Below are positions 5,734-7,634 of a stretch of DNA of 7,634 bases, one piece after another (within the stretch, counting starts at the first letter, position 1; every line of letters begins with the position of its first letter). Source of the DNA: Pedococcus sp. (GTDB lineage Bacteria; Actinomycetota; Actinomycetes; Actinomycetales; Dermatophilaceae); the NCBI GenBank assembly GCA_025936615.1, contig JAICSZ010000091.1, forward strand, positions 1 through 7,634, written 5' to 3'. A program made the translations under genes and the position numbers. The notes under the pieces are model-generated. The model had not been told where the DNA came from. It did no database searches and worked only from the letters and a program-made list of their open reading frames with translations.

Positions 5734-7451
5734 GACGCCGCTCCGAGGAGGCGCAGGCTCGGCCACGTGAGGAAGGCCTCGGCCTCGAGCGCGGCCAGGC
5801 CGACCCGCGGCAGGTGCGACCCCGAGGGATAGACGAGGAACCGCGGCTGCCACGCCGGCTGGAACTTGGTGTTGAACCGGTAGAGGCTCTCGATCTGCAG
5901 CCAGCGCGAGGCGAACAGCAGGAGGCGGCGCCACAGCCGCAGCACCGGGCCAGCACCCAGCCGCTCCCCACGTTCGAGGGCCGAGCGGAACGCCGCGAAG
6001 TTGAGCGACACCCGCCGCACGCCGAGCGCGGGTGCCACGCTGAGCGCCTCGGCGATCATCAGCTCGTTGACCCCGCCGTCCGCCGATGAGTCGCGACGCA
6101 TGACGTCCAGGGACATGCCGTCGCTGCCCCACGGGACGAACTGCAGGAAGGCGCGCACGACCCCATCCTGCCTTGCCGCGACGAACACGCACTCGGGGTC
6201 GGACTCGTCGAGCAGCCGGCCCAGCGCCATCGAGAACCCGCGCTCGGTGTCGGTGGACCGCCATGCGGCAGCGTCTGCCATCGCCTGTGCTCGAACCTCG
6301 GGGGCGACGTCACGCACGCGACCCACGTCGACGGCATACCCGGCCCTGGCGACCCGGCCCACCATCTGGCGCACGTTGCGCATGGCTCGCCCCTGGAGCG
6401 TGAAGGCGGTGGCGTCGACGACGGCCTCGTCACCGAGCTCCAGGGCGGAGAACCCGGTCTCGCGCACCCACACGTTGCCGGCGAGCTCGGAGCAGCCGAG
6501 CACGGCTGGGGTCCACGCGTGCGCGTCGGCCTCCTCGAGGAAGGCGCGGATCGCACCCGGCCAGGCCTCGGCATCGCCGACCGGGTCGCCGCTGGCCAGC
6601 ATGACCCCGGAGACGACACGGTAGGCGACGGCCGCCTTGCGCGACGCGGACCACACGACGCTCTTGTCGCGCCGGGTGTTGAAGTAGCCGAGCGAGTCGT
6701 CGTGGCGGGCCAGCAGCTGGCGCAGCTGCGCCTCGTCGGCGTCGGTGAGCTCAGGACGCGGCTCGGGTGGGCGCAGCGCGAGGTAGACGGGGGTCAGCAG
6801 GGTCATCAGGCCGAGCCCGAGCAGGGCCGAACCGAGGATGTCGCCCACCCGGTCCTGGGTGTACTGAAGCGGCCCGTTGGCCCCGACAGCGCCGTAGACC
6901 AGCTGGGTGACCAGCGCCCCGAGCGAAGGGAACCCGCCGACTATGTCGTCGCGGTTGAGCCAGATCACGAGCGCCCCCGTGGCCGCTGACACCACCAGGA
7001 GCACCACGAACGCCCGCACCGCGCGCCAGCGCGTCGTGGGGTCGCCGAGCGCGCGGAACTCGCGCCGGTGGTGGACGACCAGGACCAGGCCCACCAGCGA
7101 CAGCACTGCCGGCCCCGGCTCGATCTTGATCGCGTGCAGCACCACCGAAAGGGACAGCAGGGCGACGGTCGCACGCCACGCGCGGCGCTTGCGCCGCTTG
7201 AGCGAGTGGGCCAGCACCAGGAGGAAGACACCGGACACGATGGTCGCCGCCGCTGCGGCGTCGGAGAGCGCGCCGGGAAGCACCTCGGTGATCACGTGCA
7301 GCCGGACCCGCATGCCGTGCAGCAGGCCGGTGAGCAGGTCGATGACGCCGACGAGGTAGGTGAGGTTGCCGACCAGCCGGGGTGCCCGGGAGGCGGTGAG
7401 TATGCCGGGCAGCTTGGTGACGTGGGTACGGGCGCTTTCGCGTCCGCTCAC
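5730..7451 (-). CDS. MprF/LysX-type phosphatidylglycerol aminoacyltransferase (no LysRS domain)
   Basis: This is a 573-residue membrane protein. The N-terminal third has about six hydrophobic segments (near 29-46, 66-84, 93-107, 115-127, 147-164, 207-226). From about 235 to the end is the cytoplasmic DUF2156 aminoacyl-PG synthase domain: [14 protein letters not shown] (255-268), ASGDPVGD (287-293 region), [13 protein letters not shown] (354-366), GGVNELMI (459-466), SLNFAAFRS (482-490) and [17 protein letters not shown] (522-538). The family moves lysine or alanine from tRNA to phosphatidylglycerol, which reduces negative surface charge and gives resistance to cationic peptides; amino-acid specificity cannot be read from sequence. 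Unlike mycobacterial LysX, no lysyl-tRNA synthetase is fused, so charged tRNA must come from a separate synthetase. GTG 7451 overlaps the folE stop as GTGA, with GGGGG six bases upstream. An upstream extension of the open frame lies within folE and is rejected. Confidence 0.9.
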   Translation of the reverse strand: MSGRESARTHVTKLPGILTASRAPRLVGNLTYLVGVIDLLTGLLHGMRVRLHVITEVLPGALSDAAAAATIVSGVFLLVLAHSLKRRKRRAWRATVALLSLSVVLHAIKIEPGPAVLSLVGLVLVVHHRREFRALGDPTTRWRAVRAFVVLLVVSAATGALVIWLNRDDIVGGFPSLGALVTQLVYGAVGANGPLQYTQDRVGDILGSALLGLGLMTLLTPVYLALRPPEPRPELTDADEAQLRQLLARHDDSLGYFNTRRDKSVVWSASRKAAVAYRVVSGVMLASGDPVGDAEAWPGAIRAFLEEADAHAWTPAVLGCSELAGNVWVRETGFSALELGDEAVVDATAFTLQGRAMRNVRQMVGRVARAGYAVDVGRVRDVAPEVRAQAMADAAAWRSTDTERGFSMALGRLLDESDPECVFVAARQDGVVRAFLQFVPWGSDGMSLDVMRRDSSADGGVNELMIAEALSVAPALGVRRVSLNFAAFRSALERGERLGAGPVLRLWRRLLLFASRWLQIESLYRFNTKFQPAWQPRFLVYPSGSHLPRVGLAALEAEAFLTWPSLRLLGAAS

Positions 7452-7634
7452 CGCTTGCCCCCGATCAGCAGCGACATCGCCTCCGCACGGGTGGCCGGGT
7501 CGCGCAGCTGCCCGCGCACCGCGGAGGTGATGGTGCGCGAGCCGGGCTTGCGGATGCCTCGCATCGACATGCACAGGTGCTCGCACTCGACGATGACGAT
7601 GACGCCCTGGACGCCGAGGTGGTCCACCAGCGCG
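7448..7634 (-). CDS. folE: GTP cyclohydrolase I, C-terminal part (5' end outside window)
   Basis: The last 61 codons of FolE plus its TGA are present; the rest lies to the right. FolE converts GTP to 7,8-dihydroneopterin triphosphate, the entry step of folate synthesis. The visible part has the catalytic-core block [20 protein letters not shown], in which the Cys of EHLC is the expected second cysteine ligand of the active-site zinc, then TSAVRG and TRAEAMSLL near the C-terminus. The frame starts at base 7633, one base inside the window edge. The stop overlaps the next gene's GTG. Identification is clear in spite of the short fragment. Confidence 0.95.
   Translation of the reverse strand, partial: ALVDHLGVQGVIVIVECEHLCMSMRGIRKPGSRTITSAVRGQLRDPATRAEAMSLLIGGKR

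Larger units (their letters stand above)
146..7407. repeat. Dispersed 8-base word CGGCATAC, seven copies
   Basis: Exact copies lie at 146-153 (+), 1022-1029 (-), 2311-2318 (+), 4376-4383 (-), 4977-4984 (+), 6332-6339 (+) and 7400-7407 (-). Six are in genes and one is between genes just before nuoD. Of the eight CATAC/GTATG strings I found by eye, seven lie in this word (the exception is GTATGGCC near 84). See the findings for reading frames and rough expectation. Confidence 0.6.

Overview
The window comes from a very GC-rich actinobacterium, probably order Micrococcales and perhaps Intrasporangiaceae. I judge this from base composition, frequent GTG starts, gene content and gene order; no rRNA or other strict marker is present. 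The sequence is almost fully coding. There are eight protein genes, two of them cut by the window ends, and no stretch of 300 bases lacks a gene. I saw no tRNA, rRNA, insertion sequence or CRISPR array.

Left part, + strand unless stated: the 3' end of a MidA/NDUFAF7-family SAM-dependent methyltransferase (1-423); a cytochrome P450 on the minus strand whose 3' end overlaps it by 17 bp (407-1633); a small secreted lipoprotein of unknown function transcribed divergently from the P450 (1703-2269); and a complete, solitary NuoD-like complex I 49-kDa subunit (2333-3505).

Right part, all minus strand and read from right to left: the folE 3' end (7448-7634), an MprF/LysX-type aminoacyl-phosphatidylglycerol synthase without a lysyl-tRNA synthetase domain (5730-7451), folP (4885-5733), a fused folB-folK (4004-4888) and a four-helix DUF3180 membrane protein (3534-4007). 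Each of the four junctions is a 4-bp overlap in which a GTG start shares bases with the previous TGA stop. This predicts one translationally coupled folate operon. FolE makes dihydroneopterin triphosphate, FolB and FolK convert dihydroneopterin to the pterin pyrophosphate, and FolP joins it to p-aminobenzoate. The triphosphate-removing step, FolC and FolA are not here.

Points most worth following: (1) the orphan NuoD keeps the quinone-site His but has Trp and Glu where complex I has its quinone Tyr and an Asp, and it lies near a homologue of NDUFAF7, the enzyme that methylates the mitochondrial counterpart on an Arg that is retained here; (2) the 8-base word CGGCATAC occurs seven times on either strand, in different reading frames and once between genes, well above my rough expectation; (3) the P450 has an EryF-like I-helix with Ala in place of the catalytic Thr.
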